Origin: DASQHW01 sp038238245
GTDB taxonomy: Bacteria > Actinomycetota > Acidimicrobiia > IMCC26256 > PALSA-610
NCBI GenBank assembly: GCA_038238245.1
Contig: JBBRXX010000005.1
Location: 1-64,000, forward strand
DNA: 64,000 bases
Reading direction: 5' to 3'
In this document: positions 35,870 to 44,699 of the stretch, one piece after another
Layout of the letters: each line of letters opens with the position of its first letter
Numbering within the stretch: the stretch's first letter is position 1
Program-made: the position numbers and the translations under genes
The notes under the pieces: model-generated
Databases searched by the model: none
What the model saw: the letters and a program-made list of their open reading frames with translations, nothing else
Told to the model about the DNA's origin: nothing

Positions 35870-36808
35870 CTACGAGGGCGGAGTGCCGTGCCAGACGTAG
35901 GTGATGTTGATACCCATCACGTCTTGGAGCGGTGCGGCGTTCTCGTAACGAGACGTGAGCGTGTATTGCTGACCAGCTGTCACAGTGTGGTGGAGACGAC
36001 ACGGCGTGATCTTGTCGATGTGTCTTGGGTTCTCGTGATACGAGACGACCGACGTGCACGCCACCCGACCGGTCGAGGTTTTCTTCAGTGTTTGGTCGAT
36101 GCCGCCGTCGTGCATGTGCGCGCCCGTGGAGATCGCGACCCCGTTCTGCGGGGCGGTCCAGGTGCGGGACTTGGTGAAGACACTGTTCGGCCCGCCGTTG
36201 CCGGGCACGTCGAACACCGAGCCGGCGTTGCAGCCCGTGACGTCTTGGAAGTAGGGCGTGACCGGCCGGGAGTTCTGCGCGGTCAACCCAGTGATGTAGC
36301 CGATCGTGTACTGGATGTAGACCGTGCGGGCGGTTTCAGTCTCGTTCATGATGTGCCACAACGCGTTCCAGCGATCGCCCGCACCGACGAGATAGGCGTA
36401 ATCGCTCCAGAGATCGATCGGGGTCCGCTCGGCGCCCGAACCACCGAACCGCTCGTTGCGACCCGGGCACAAGATGTCATCGTGGGCCGAGCTCATCAAG
36501 AGCACATGATGCAAATGCACGTCATGCTTCCCGATCGGGGCGCCGTTCTGATCAACCAAATCGAACTTCATCGACTTAATGCCGAGCGTGCCCGCCGGCC
36601 GAGGGATGTTCCCTTGCGTCGCGTTGCTCTCGAAGCCAGGAGTGTCCATCGCCGCGAGATTGAACGGTCCGAGACGAAATACCGCGCTGACCGTCTGCGA
36701 CGTATCAACCGTGCCCAGACCCTTCAACTGGGCACACGCGGTACCCACGAGCGACAGCAACGCGACAAGAGCAACGGTCAGCATGCGAGCGCGCGGGCGT
36801 CGATCCAC
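35870..36808 (-). CDS. Nod19/PHM-like secreted protein
   Basis: 312 residues. Signal peptide MLTVALVALLSLVGTACA. The body has KHDVHLHHVLLMSSAHDD, HIMNETETARTVYIQYTIGY, GAHMHDGGIDQTLKKTSTGR and NITYVWHGTPPS. These resemble the stress-up-regulated Nod19 family, which is related to copper type II monooxygenase (PHM-like) folds; HLHH and HMHD would be copper ligands. GTG 36808 follows AGGGGGA. It is divergent from the cupredoxin gene. Confidence 0.75.
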   Translation of the reverse strand: MDRRPRARMLTVALVALLSLVGTACAQLKGLGTVDTSQTVSAVFRLGPFNLAAMDTPGFESNATQGNIPRPAGTLGIKSMKFDLVDQNGAPIGKHDVHLHHVLLMSSAHDDILCPGRNERFGGSGAERTPIDLWSDYAYLVGAGDRWNALWHIMNETETARTVYIQYTIGYITGLTAQNSRPVTPYFQDVTGCNAGSVFDVPGNGGPNSVFTKSRTWTAPQNGVAISTGAHMHDGGIDQTLKKTSTGRVACTSVVSYHENPRHIDKITPCRLHHTVTAGQQYTLTSRYENAAPLQDVMGINITYVWHGTPPS

Positions 36809-36951
36809 GATGTTCCCCCTGGTCAAAATGCTGTTGGCACCGTACGCATATCGACCACGACGCACAACGACGCTGCATCAGCATTGGATGAGAGTTGTGT
36901 GATGCGAAGACGGTACGCGCGCCACAGCGCGCGAGGAACCTCACGTATCGT

Positions 36952-36973
36952 CAACTACGACATTTCGTAGTTG
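36952..36973. promoter_or_regulatory. BlaI-type operator, 8-base spacing, at cupredoxin/Nod19 genes
   Basis: Perfect 9-base arms CAACTACGA and TCGTAGTTG around CATT, so CTAC and GTAG are 8 bases apart. Placed 50 bases upstream of the cupredoxin gene and 144 from the divergent Nod19-like start. Confidence 0.85.
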
Positions 36974-37023
36974 CGACGCTAGCCTCGTCACCGGCGACCA
37001 ATCCCGTACAGGAAGGAGCTCGT

Positions 37024-37455
37024 GTGATCCGCTCGCGTCTGGTCCTCTGCGCGCTCGCCATCTGCGTGATGCTCGGCGCGGCGGCCTGCGGGTCGAAATC
37101 AGGTCCGAAGGCGGACCGAACCGTGAGCATCACAATGCGAGCCACTGCGTTCGAGCCCGCGTCGCTGTCAGTTCGATCAGGCGAGACGATCGAGTTTCGG
37201 TTCACGAACGACGACGGGGCAACGCACGAGGCATACATCGGAGATCCCGCCGCTCAAGACGCGCATGAGATGGAAATGGCGGACGGGGGCGGCGGAGGTC
37301 ACGATGGCCATGGCGCGGAGAGTTCGGTGACGGTGGACGCCGGGAAGACCAAGCGCCTCCGCTACACCTTCGGGGCGCCGGGCGCGCTGATCATCGGATG
37401 CCACGAAGAGGGCCACTACGCATCGGGCATGAAGATGTCGGTCACGATCACATGA
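37024..37455 (+). CDS. cupredoxin-like lipoprotein
   Basis: 143 residues. Signal and lipobox (ICVMLGAAACGSK). The blue-copper fold is FEPASLSVRSGETIEFRFTN, with type 1 ligands His in ATHEAYIG, and Cys, His and Met in IGCHEEGHYASGM. A Met/His-rich loop (HEMEMADGGGGGHDGHG) may bind more copper. AAGGAG precedes GTG 37024. Likely an outer-face copper carrier under BlaI-type control. Confidence 0.9.
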   Translation: MIRSRLVLCALAICVMLGAAACGSKSGPKADRTVSITMRATAFEPASLSVRSGETIEFRFTNDDGATHEAYIGDPAAQDAHEMEMADGGGGGHDGHGAESSVTVDAGKTKRLRYTFGAPGALIIGCHEEGHYASGMKMSVTIT

Positions 37456-37510
37456 CGAGAGACCATCCATCGTCGGTCGATGCATGACCGGTTACCCTCG
37501 ATCACCGAGC

Positions 37511-38677
37511 GTGCATAAGCGTCGATACTTCCGCCCCGCCCAATGCGGCGTCGTCCTCGGCGTGATCAGCGCTCTCACCTTCGGACTTCCCCAGACACCG
37601 ACGGGCGCCGCCGATGCCCTTGCCGAAGCGCAGGCCGAGATCACGGCTGCCCAAAACGCCGCCGACGAGGCCGCGACAAAGTTCGATACCGCGCAGACGC
37701 GGTTGGGCGAGCTCGAACACGACGCAGATCGCACACGCACGGCGATTGCAGCCCTACGCGAAGAACAGCAACATCTCACGTGGATTGTTCGCCAGCGCGC
37801 AGTGCTCCTCTACAAGAGCTCGCCGACACCGTTCGGTGAACTGCTCGACGTCAACGACGGTGATGTGCTGGAAGCCGCGCGTCGTGCGGAGCTGTTCGAC
37901 CACGCGAACGCCGAGAGCAACCTGGCGATCAGGCGGCTCGGAGCCGCTACTGACGATCTGCATCGCGCGGAGGCGACACTCGACAAAGAGCTCGGACAGC
38001 AGCGCAAGACAATCGCAGACCTCGAGAAGCAGCAGATCGAGCTGCAGGCGGCCCTCGCTAGGGCGACACAAGCCCAGGCAGAGCTGCGCGCGCGGCTTGA
38101 GCGCGAGCGGCGAGCCAACGAATACGCGGCATTGCTCCGGCAGGCGCAGGTGGCGACCCGTGCTCGTGCCGCGCAACAAGTCCAAACGGCCCAACCGGCG
38201 CCGACCCCGCCGCCCGACGCTTCGTCACCGGCGCCACCCACGAGCGATGGTGGTGGCGGCCCGGGCCAGATGATCGGGAGCGGCAGCTGGGTCTGTCCCG
38301 TCCAGGGTGCTGTGTCGTTCACCGACTCGTGGGGGGCGCCGCGCTCCGGCGGACGGACGCATAAGGGCACCGACATGTTCGCCGCGCAAGGCACGCCGGT
38401 AGTCGCGGTCGTTGCAGGTTCGGTGTTCTTCCAGGGTGATCCTCTCGGCGGGAATGCTGCGTATGTCACTGGCGCCGATGGGACGACCTACTACTACGCG
38501 CACCTCAACGATTACGTCGGCGGAGGGCGCAGCGTGGCTGCCGGCGAACTGATCGCGCACAACGGTTCGAGTGGCAACGCCGATGGTGGTTCGCCCCACG
38601 TGCACTTCGAGATCCGCCTCGGCGGCCCCAACGGCGTGAAGATCGACCCGTATCCGACTGTGCGAGCGCACTGCTGA
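37511..38677 (+). CDS. M23 family murein endopeptidase with coiled coil
   Basis: 388 residues from GTG 37511 (ATG 37484 is possible). After a signal (CGVVLGVISALTFGLP) comes a long coiled coil (about 35-210), a Pro-rich linker, then a C-terminal LytM domain with HKGTDMFAAQ and HVHFEIRLGG zinc motifs. The layout resembles EnvC-type hydrolases or activators. It acts on peptidoglycan outside the membrane. It follows the cupredoxin gene by 55 bases. Confidence 0.9.
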   Translation: MHKRRYFRPAQCGVVLGVISALTFGLPQTPTGAADALAEAQAEITAAQNAADEAATKFDTAQTRLGELEHDADRTRTAIAALREEQQHLTWIVRQRAVLLYKSSPTPFGELLDVNDGDVLEAARRAELFDHANAESNLAIRRLGAATDDLHRAEATLDKELGQQRKTIADLEKQQIELQAALARATQAQAELRARLERERRANEYAALLRQAQVATRARAAQQVQTAQPAPTPPPDASSPAPPTSDGGGGPGQMIGSGSWVCPVQGAVSFTDSWGAPRSGGRTHKGTDMFAAQGTPVVAVVAGSVFFQGDPLGGNAAYVTGADGTTYYYAHLNDYVGGGRSVAAGELIAHNGSSGNADGGSPHVHFEIRLGGPNGVKIDPYPTVRAHC

Positions 38678-38738
38678 CGGGCAACGTCTCTCATTTCGCC
38701 TGTGCCGGCCGATAGGTCGTCAAGGAGAGTGGGCGGCC

Positions 38739-39359
38739 ATGCTCGAGGGGATCGCTGCCGTTCAGGCGCGGATCGCAGATATCCAATCGCATTTCGCGCG
38801 TCCCGCTGCGCCGGTCGGCGCGCCCGCGTCTTCGGCGGGTGCCGCGGGAGCGCCTTCGTCCACCCCGACCTTCGCGTCGGTACTCAAGGACGCAACCGCA
38901 GTTGGTGGCGCAAGTGGTCTGACGCCGGCCGAGCGGAAGCGGCCGGGCGAATACGGGACGATGCGGGTGCCCGATGAGCTGCGCCGCTATGGGAATGGTC
39001 GCATACCCCCCGACGCTCTCGCGCCGATCGGCGTCGGCGAGCACCGACTCGCGCGTGACGCGGCGACCGCATTCGCGCGCATGCGCACCGACGCGGCCGC
39101 CGCCGGCGTGAACGTCGGCGTCGCCGATTCGTATCGCTCCTTCGACGCGCAGGTGGACCTCGCCCGTCGCAAGGGGCTGTACAGCAACGGTGGACTGGCG
39201 GCCGCGCCCGGGACGAGCAATCACGGCTGGGGCTTGGCCGTCGACGTCGACGTCGATGCCCGCGGACAGGCATGGCTAGGCGACAACGCCTGGAGGTACG
39301 GCTTCGCGGAAGACACACCGCGAGAGCCATGGCACTGGGGTTATCGCCCGGGGTCGTAA
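38739..39359 (+). CDS. M15 (VanY/DD-carboxypeptidase) family peptidase
   Basis: 206 residues. The C-terminal domain has SNHGWGLAVDVDV and EPWHWGYRPGS, the zinc motifs of VanY-type D,D-peptidases. There is no signal peptide; the N-terminus (EGIAAVQARIADIQSHFARP, then FASVLKDATAV) resembles the export region of actinobacterial flagellum-associated murein hydrolases. That suggests export through the flagellar apparatus (inference, supported by flgK at 57475). Confidence 0.85.
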   Translation: MLEGIAAVQARIADIQSHFARPAAPVGAPASSAGAAGAPSSTPTFASVLKDATAVGGASGLTPAERKRPGEYGTMRVPDELRRYGNGRIPPDALAPIGVGEHRLARDAATAFARMRTDAAAAGVNVGVADSYRSFDAQVDLARRKGLYSNGGLAAAPGTSNHGWGLAVDVDVDARGQAWLGDNAWRYGFAEDTPREPWHWGYRPGS

Positions 39360-40393
39360 CGCTCCGGGTCCGCGACGAAGCGTTGCAGGCACGTCTGGGA
39401 GCAGAAGGCGACATCCCTCCCCCGCCATGACAAGCGCGCGGTCTCCGTATCCGGCGCGAGCTCCATGCCGCATACCGGGTCCACGTCCCGGTCGCTCCGT
39501 TCGAGCTCAGGCGCAACCGCGAACAGCTCGACCTCTTCGGCGATTCCTTTCAGCTTGCGAGCGCCGAGCGAGGTCAGCTGCACGTCCGTCTGGTCCGAGT
39601 GTCCTGGTGCAATACCGGCCGTGACGAAGAATTGTCCCCGGCCCGCTTCGCCCACGACACGAGCCGCGAGGTTCACATCCGCGCCGACGTAGTCACCTTC
39701 CCGGTAGAGAGCGAACCCGGCATGCCCACCGAGCCGCACACCAGGGAAGTGCCCTTTGTGCGCGGTCTGCGCACGTACATCCAGACCCGCTCGCAGCAGC
39801 GCGCGGGTGTCGGGGAACAACAACATGAACTCGTCGCCGATCTGTTTGACGACGCGGCCCTCATGGCGACGACAAGCGTCACGCACGAGCGCAGAGAAAC
39901 GATCGACGACCTCGGCCGCGGCCGCATCCCCCATCGCCTCGGTCAGCGGTGTAAACGACGCGAGGTCGACGAAGAGAATGGCAACCGGGACACGGCCGAT
40001 TTCGTCCGCAGGTGATCCCATTTCCTCGCGGAGATGAAGCAGCAAGTCCTCGCGCAACGCCGCCTCGAACGCCTTCCGGTGAAAGTACAGAAGCGCGGGT
40101 TCAAGCACCGGCAGCAGAGGTCCGGCGGCAGCCTGGGTTGCCGCGACGAGGTCTGCACCGGCGACACCGTCAGCCCGAAGTCGCTCGTGAACATGCATGT
40201 GAAACAGTCGGTTCTCCGCTTCGGCGACTCGCCGCAGCGCATCCACATACACACGCATCAGTTGCGAGAGCGCATCCTCAGGGAACCCCACCTCAAGCGC
40301 GACCCGCGCCATCCGCAACATCGCGATGTCGTCGTCATAAAACAACTCGTCGTCCGTGAACGCGACGATGGCTGCGATGCGCTCGATGGACAT
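39341..40393 (-). CDS. class III nucleotide cyclase with C-terminal YHS domain
   Basis: About 350 residues. The helical region (YVDALRRVAEAENRLFHMHV) is shared with the cyclase at 29959. The cyclase domain has LFVDLASFTPLTEAMGDA, VVKQIGDEFMLLF and YVGADVNLAARV. The C-terminal YHS domain is DVDPVCGMELAPDTETARLS followed by VAFCSQTCLQRFVADPERY; such domains bind metal via Cys. A HTH-like piece (MTVDDLATLIGESAEVVRLW) lies just upstream in another frame (40411-40499), so the true N-terminus may be longer and frameshifted. Confidence 0.85.
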   Translation of the reverse strand: MSIERIAAIVAFTDDELFYDDDIAMLRMARVALEVGFPEDALSQLMRVYVDALRRVAEAENRLFHMHVHERLRADGVAGADLVAATQAAAGPLLPVLEPALLYFHRKAFEAALREDLLLHLREEMGSPADEIGRVPVAILFVDLASFTPLTEAMGDAAAAEVVDRFSALVRDACRRHEGRVVKQIGDEFMLLFPDTRALLRAGLDVRAQTAHKGHFPGVRLGGHAGFALYREGDYVGADVNLAARVVGEAGRGQFFVTAGIAPGHSDQTDVQLTSLGARKLKGIAEEVELFAVAPELERSDRDVDPVCGMELAPDTETARLSWRGRDVAFCSQTCLQRFVADPERYDPGR

Positions 40394-40548
40394 CGATCTC
40401 GACGAGTTCTGTCTCACACGAAAGCAAACCGAGCTCTTGCCAGAGCCGGACGACCTCCGCCGACTCCCCGATCAGCGTCGCAAGGTCGTCGACGGTCAAT
40501 GGCTACCGGACGCCCATTGTCCGGACCGGCCCGCACACGCCGAGCCCA

Positions 40549-41439
40549 TCAGTGACACAGACCGAGAAGATCCGCCGCCCACGGCTCGACCAGCAACAGC
40601 GACGTTCCAAGACCCGCGATCGCGACGAGCACCGCGCTCACGGCACCAATCTCCAAGCATCGGGACGTTGGCCGCACGTCGCTGAGCAGCGATTCGACCC
40701 GTTGCACGACACCGGTGTCCGCAATCCCAAGCGCGGCCTCTACGCCGCCTGTCTGCGCCAGCGCCGCGCGGGCGATCGCCCGTGCTACGACCGCACGGCT
40801 GCCGACCTCACGCACGGCCTCCTCGTCGGCCCAGCGTTCGGTCGCATATCGAACCCGCCGGTACAGCGGCATGAGCCATGGAACCGCAGCGCCCGCGAGC
40901 TGCGTGAGCCGCACGAACCGGTGGTGGTGGCAGCGCAGGTGCGCACGTTCATGCGCCAACAACGCGCGCCGTTCCTCTGGTGCAAGCGATCGCAACATCC
41001 CAGTCGAGACCACAACTTGACCGTGATGACCGAGCTGGCCGGGAAGCGCGAAGGCGGTCGGAACGTCGGACCGCACAATCGCGAGGTCGGTCTGGCCCGT
41101 CGGCGCCCGAAGGCGACGCTGACGCACGAAGACGCGCATTGCCGAGAACGCGATCGCTACGAGGGCGACGATCGCCCCCACTCCGAATGGCGACATCGTG
41201 CCCCGATGCGCGATCAGCAGCTTGCTGCACCAAGACAACCGTTCGGCCACACCGTGCAGTTGCACGATGTTCGCGCTCGCAACCAGCAGCAGCGTCCACA
41301 GCGTAGAGAGCGCCGACACAACCGCCAGCATGGTGATGGCGCGGGCTGCGGTCGAGGGCCGAATGTGGCGCGAGATCAGAAAGGCAACTGCGGCGCTCCC
41401 ACACGCCACACCAACAGCAACAAAGACCGCGCCCCGCAT
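40549..41439 (-). CDS. M56 (BlaR1-like) membrane metallopeptidase (pair 2)
   Basis: 296 residues: N-terminal membrane helices, a core with ALLAHERAHLRCHHHRFV (HExxH) and WADEEAVREVGSR, and a C-terminal helix. It has no sensor domain outside the membrane. GGAGG precedes ATG 41439, one base after the stop of the second BlaI gene. It would cleave or inactivate its BlaI partner after a signal, by analogy with BlaR1. Confidence 0.9.
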   Translation of the reverse strand: MRGAVFVAVGVACGSAAVAFLISRHIRPSTAARAITMLAVVSALSTLWTLLLVASANIVQLHGVAERLSWCSKLLIAHRGTMSPFGVGAIVALVAIAFSAMRVFVRQRRLRAPTGQTDLAIVRSDVPTAFALPGQLGHHGQVVVSTGMLRSLAPEERRALLAHERAHLRCHHHRFVRLTQLAGAAVPWLMPLYRRVRYATERWADEEAVREVGSRAVVARAIARAALAQTGGVEAALGIADTGVVQRVESLLSDVRPTSRCLEIGAVSAVLVAIAGLGTSLLLVEPWAADLLGLCH

Positions 41440-41440
41440 G

Positions 41441-41809
41441 TCAACGCCTCCGCCGGTCATCGGCGTCGAGCGCAGCCTTGAGCGCCCGGGCCTCCCGCGC
41501 CGAAAGGGAACGGGCAAAGCCACTCAGCGCAGCTTTGCGATCCGACGCCTCCGCCAATATCGCTTGCATGCGCTGCGCAGTGAGCTCCGCCTCGGTGACT
41601 GCCGGGGCATACGCGTACGCCCGCCCTCGGCGCTCGCGGGTTACAAGCTCCTTCTGCCACAGCCTCGTGAGAATCGTCATGATCGTCGTGTATGCAAGAT
41701 CGGAATCCAACGCGTCCAGAACCTCGGCGGGCGTCGCGGCCTCGTCCATCGTCCAGAGCGCGCTCAGAACTTCATGTTCCAGTTCGCCTGTCAGGCGCCG
41801 GTCGTTCAC
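41441..41809 (-). CDS. BlaI/MecI-family repressor (pair 2)
   Basis: 122 residues from GTG 41809 (GGAGGAG site): TGELEHEVLSALWTMDEAAT, DLAYTTIMTILTRLWQKELV and RRGRAYAYAPAV, a BlaI winged helix with a C-terminal dimer region. Unlike pair 1 it has no obvious CTAC/GTAG operator in its own promoter. It is a candidate reader of the 8- or 11-base-spaced operators around 36-63 kb. Confidence 0.9.
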   Translation of the reverse strand: MNDRRLTGELEHEVLSALWTMDEAATPAEVLDALDSDLAYTTIMTILTRLWQKELVTRERRGRAYAYAPAVTEAELTAQRMQAILAEASDRKAALSGFARSLSAREARALKAALDADDRRRR

Positions 41810-41916
41810 TGGTACTCCTCCCGCCGATCTCGGCGGCACCGCGAGATGTTGGCGCCGATTGTGCCCGATCGGCGAGGCCACGGTCGCTCCCGATACAGGC
41901 CCATCATCAATCATCC

Positions 41917-42135
41917 CTAACTGGAGCCGTTTCCGGACGGATCGTCGTTGCGACGCGGTCGGGCACCGCTTGTGACAGCCGCAGCAACCCCGGCGACCAA
42001 CAGTGCTCCCACGACAATTCCCAGCCCGAGCACCGCCTTACGAAACACGACCGAAGCGAGGAGAGGAACGCTCACGACGACAACAACCACCTCGATCGCT
42101 CGCTGACGGGCCACGAGGCGGCTCACCTTCGCCAC
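41917..42135 (-). CDS. small membrane protein
   Basis: 72 residues: VVVVVVSVPLLASVVFRKAV, then GLGIVVGALLVAGVAAAVTS, two helices, and a basic and Ser/Gly tail. The start overlaps the end of the lipoprotein gene at 42123, so it is probably co-transcribed under the operator at 42586. Unknown function. Confidence 0.6.
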   Translation of the reverse strand: MAKVSRLVARQRAIEVVVVVVSVPLLASVVFRKAVLGLGIVVGALLVAGVAAAVTSGARPRRNDDPSGNGSS

Positions 42136-42554
42136 TCCACAATCGCTGTCCCCGGAAGTCCGCCGATGACGAGACGGACCGGGCCAGTAGGAGGTCCGCC
42201 CGGGTCGAAGCGCAATGAGCCGGCGCGATGACTCCCACCCGGCGCGTCACCCTTCCAGTGCACGTGCCCCCACGTGCGACCGCCGACAGTGAGTATGGAG
42301 GACTCGGCGAGGTCAGCGTCGAGCGTTCCCGAACGGGCATCGAGCGAGACGTCGAAACGCGCAACGACGCTATTGAGTGTGCGTGGTGTCACTGTTACCT
42401 CAACACTGCCTGCCGTGACCTTGCGAGAGGGAAGGCCGGTGACGCCAGCCGCGCGACTGGTGCCCTGACACGACGCGACAAGCGTTGCGGCCACGGCGAC
42501 AGCTGCAAGCACGATGAAGCGAGCGCACGCTAGTTCCGGATCACTGCTGGTCAC
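42123..42554 (-). CDS. beta-rich lipoprotein
   Basis: 143 residues. Lipobox TLVASC. The beta-sandwich-like body includes KVTAGSVEVTVTPRTLNSVV, RFDVSLDARSGTLDADL and GRTWGHVHWKGDAPGGSHRA. Similar lipoproteins occur in actinobacterial metal clusters, but no function is known. The start lies 31 bases from a perfect BlaI-type operator. Confidence 0.75.
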   Translation of the reverse strand: MTSSDPELACARFIVLAAVAVAATLVASCQGTSRAAGVTGLPSRKVTAGSVEVTVTPRTLNSVVARFDVSLDARSGTLDADLAESSILTVGGRTWGHVHWKGDAPGGSHRAGSLRFDPGGPPTGPVRLVIGGLPGTAIVEWRR

Positions 42555-42585
42555 TGGCAGCCCCTCGGCCTCACGCGCACTTGAA

Positions 42586-42605
42586 TACTACGCTACGTCG
42601 TAGTA
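42586..42605. promoter_or_regulatory. BlaI-type operator, 8-base spacing, at lipoprotein gene
   Basis: TACTACGCTACGTCGTAGTA: arms TACTACG and CGTAGTA, with CTAC and GTAG 8 bases apart. It lies directly upstream of the lipoprotein start at 42554. Confidence 0.85.
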
Positions 42606-42699
42606 CCGCCCGGCCAAGCGCGGCCGCCACTCAGGCGCGTAAGGCGCGTTCCCGACACTCTGCGCGCGCACTGCCCCGACGACTGGAGAAACGCGTGAC

Positions 42700-42718
42700 C
42701 TACGACTTACTGTCGTAG
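42700..42718. promoter_or_regulatory. BlaI-like operator, 11-base spacing, at NlpC/P60 gene
   Basis: CTACGAC-TTACT-GTCGTAG, perfect 7-base arms and a 5-base spacer. It lies about 100 bases before the NlpC/P60 start. Same layout as 47322-47340 and 62792-62810. Confidence 0.75.
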
Positions 42719-42816
42719 CCTTCGCGTCGGTACAGCTCCCGCGTACCAACTCGAGAACGGCGCGAACCAGCGCTCCGCAAGGACCCACGACCGGCTCCAG
42801 CCCAGAGAGAGTCCCC

Positions 42817-43947
42817 ATGAAGCACCGATTCGCTCGCCTGGCGGCTGCCGGGATGGGTATCGCGCTCATCGTCAGCCTGCTCAGTGTCGCGACCGCCGGC
42901 GCCTCGCCGGTCGACGACAAAAGGGCGCAGGCCACGAAGCTGCAACGAGACATCGAAGCGAACGGCGAGAAGATCTCGATGTTCGCGGAGCACTATGACG
43001 AAGCGAAGCTTCGACTCGACGACGCGACGACGAACATCGCACACGTCGAGGACCGGGTTGCAAGCGCGCAGGCGGAGACTGAGCGCATCCGCGGCATCGT
43101 CGGCAAGCGTGTCATTGCCATGTATGTCGACGCCGGGGCAGAAACGCCACTCAGCTTGATCGACATGTCGAGCCTGAACGAGGCCGGAACTCGCGCCAGG
43201 TACGCGTCCTCCACCGCCGACCGAGACCTGCTGCTGCTCCAGCGGCTCGCGGGAGCCCGTGAAGACCTGCGCTCGACACAGACTCAGCTCGAGAAAGCAC
43301 GCAAACGCGCGCAGGACGAAATCGACGCGATCGACGCTCGGCAAAACGACGTCGAGGCGGCGAATGCCAAACAGGCGCAGCTTCTCGCGCAAGTCAACGG
43401 CGAGATCGCAACGCTGATCCAACAAGACCAAGCGCGCAAGGCCGCCGCTGAAAAAGCCCAGAGCGACGCCCGGCTCGCCCAGCTCCGCGCGGCCGCGCCT
43501 CGACCGGCGCCCGACACTTCGAGCGCGACTACCGGGCCGAGCCCTGCGCCCGCGGTCGGACTTGTCGGGCCTGCCGTTCCGAACACGCCTGCGCCGTCGG
43601 GCGGCGCAGCTGCAGCGGTCGCCTATGCGAACGCACAGCTCGGCAAGCCCTACCGCTACGCCGGCGTGGGACCCGATTCCTACGACTGTTCCGGACTGAC
43701 CATGATGGCGTGGGCGCAATCCGGCGTCTCCATGCCTCACGGCTCGATCGCCCAAGGCAACATGTTCCCTCGCGTCCCCGACAACGCGATGCAGCCCGGC
43801 GATCTCGTCATCTACTACCCCGACCACCACCACGTCGGCATGTACGTCGGCGGCGGCATGACCGTCTCCGCGACCCACACCGGCGACTTCGTAAAGCTGC
43901 AACCCGTTTTCCGCGAGGGATTCCAGTACGCGGTGCGCCCGGGATGA
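42817..43947 (+). CDS. NlpC/P60 family murein hydrolase with coiled coil
   Basis: 376 residues. Signal peptide (AGMGIALIVSLLSVATAGAS), coiled coil (about 30-230), Pro/Ala linker, and a C-terminal NlpC/P60 domain: SYDCSGLTMMAWAQSGVSMP (catalytic Cys), DHHHVGMYVGGG (His). RipA-like architecture: a secreted D,L-endopeptidase for cell separation or wall remodelling. An 11-base-spaced operator lies upstream and a strong hairpin terminator downstream. A copy of its last 28 codons recurs at 63050-63136. Confidence 0.93.
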   Translation: MKHRFARLAAAGMGIALIVSLLSVATAGASPVDDKRAQATKLQRDIEANGEKISMFAEHYDEAKLRLDDATTNIAHVEDRVASAQAETERIRGIVGKRVIAMYVDAGAETPLSLIDMSSLNEAGTRARYASSTADRDLLLLQRLAGAREDLRSTQTQLEKARKRAQDEIDAIDARQNDVEAANAKQAQLLAQVNGEIATLIQQDQARKAAAEKAQSDARLAQLRAAAPRPAPDTSSATTGPSPAPAVGLVGPAVPNTPAPSGGAAAAVAYANAQLGKPYRYAGVGPDSYDCSGLTMMAWAQSGVSMPHGSIAQGNMFPRVPDNAMQPGDLVIYYPDHHHVGMYVGGGMTVSATHTGDFVKLQPVFREGFQYAVRPG

Positions 43948-43992
43948 CAACTCGGGAGTAAGGGCGGAGATCCTCGCGGCAACACAAGTCGT

Positions 43993-44031
43993 GCGGATGC
44001 GCCGGGTCCTGCCCGCACCCGGCGCATCCGC
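43993..44031 (+). terminator. strong hairpin terminator after NlpC/P60
   Basis: Perfect 15-base arms GCGGATGCGCCGGGT and ACCCGGCGCATCCGC with a 9-base loop, 45 bases after the stop. No U tract, as is usual in high-GC actinobacteria. Confidence 0.75.
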
Positions 44032-44181
44032 CGGCCTTCTTCGGCGGTGCGGTACGCGTTCGACGAGTGCCTGTGCACTTCGCAGGGAACGATCCCGTCG
44101 CGCACTATCTGTCCTCGCCCGTGACGATGATCATCGACGTGCAGCCGTGATCTGACCACGGATCTGCAATTTCTGGCGTTC

Positions 44182-44699
44182 ATGACTTACACATGCTGTG
44201 TGAGCACGGACGGGCCGCTGGATTTCGAAACGTGGTACCGCGAGGTACACCCGCGGTTGATCACACTGTTGGCGGCGACTGTCGGCGAGGTAGATCTCGC
44301 TCGCGATGCGGCCGACGAGGCGCTGGCACGCGCCTTCGAGCGCTGGGACCGAGTCTCGCAGATGGCATCCCCCAGCGGTTGGACGTATCAAGTGGCGCTC
44401 AACGTTGTACGACGTCGTGCCCGGCGGCGGGCATTGGAGCGACGTCTCATCGGAAGACCGCGACACGAGGACATACTCGGGCCCTCGGGCGAACTTTGGC
44501 TGCTTTCGCGGAGCTGCCCCTGCGTCAGCGGACTGCAGTGCTCTTGCGACACGTCGGTCAGCTGACAGAGCACGAGATCGCCGAGGTGATGCACGTGGCT
44601 CGAGGGACCGTGTCCTCCACACTTCGAACCGCATACCGACGGTTAGCGGTCGCCGTCAACGACGACGGAGTGTCCTTGAAGGAGGCCGCCAATGAGTGA
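44182..44699 (+). CDS. ECF sigma factor, frame broken once
   Basis: Region 2 is FETWYREVHPRLITLLAATV through AADEALARAFERWDRV and GWTYQVALNVVRRRARRR. Region 4 is ELPLRQRTAVLLRHVGQLTE and EIAEVMHVARGTVSSTLRTA. The two are in different frames; a G lost near 44499 (TGGCTG for TGGGCTG) restores GELWAAFAELPLRQR. GTG 44200 is an alternative start. The 3' end overlaps the next gene by eight bases, the usual position of a regulator or anti-sigma partner. Confidence 0.8.

Noticed and set aside
42700..43950. 416-codon frame antisense to the NlpC/P60 gene
   Set aside because: A shadow frame; the sense strand has a signal peptide, coiled coil and catalytic motifs.
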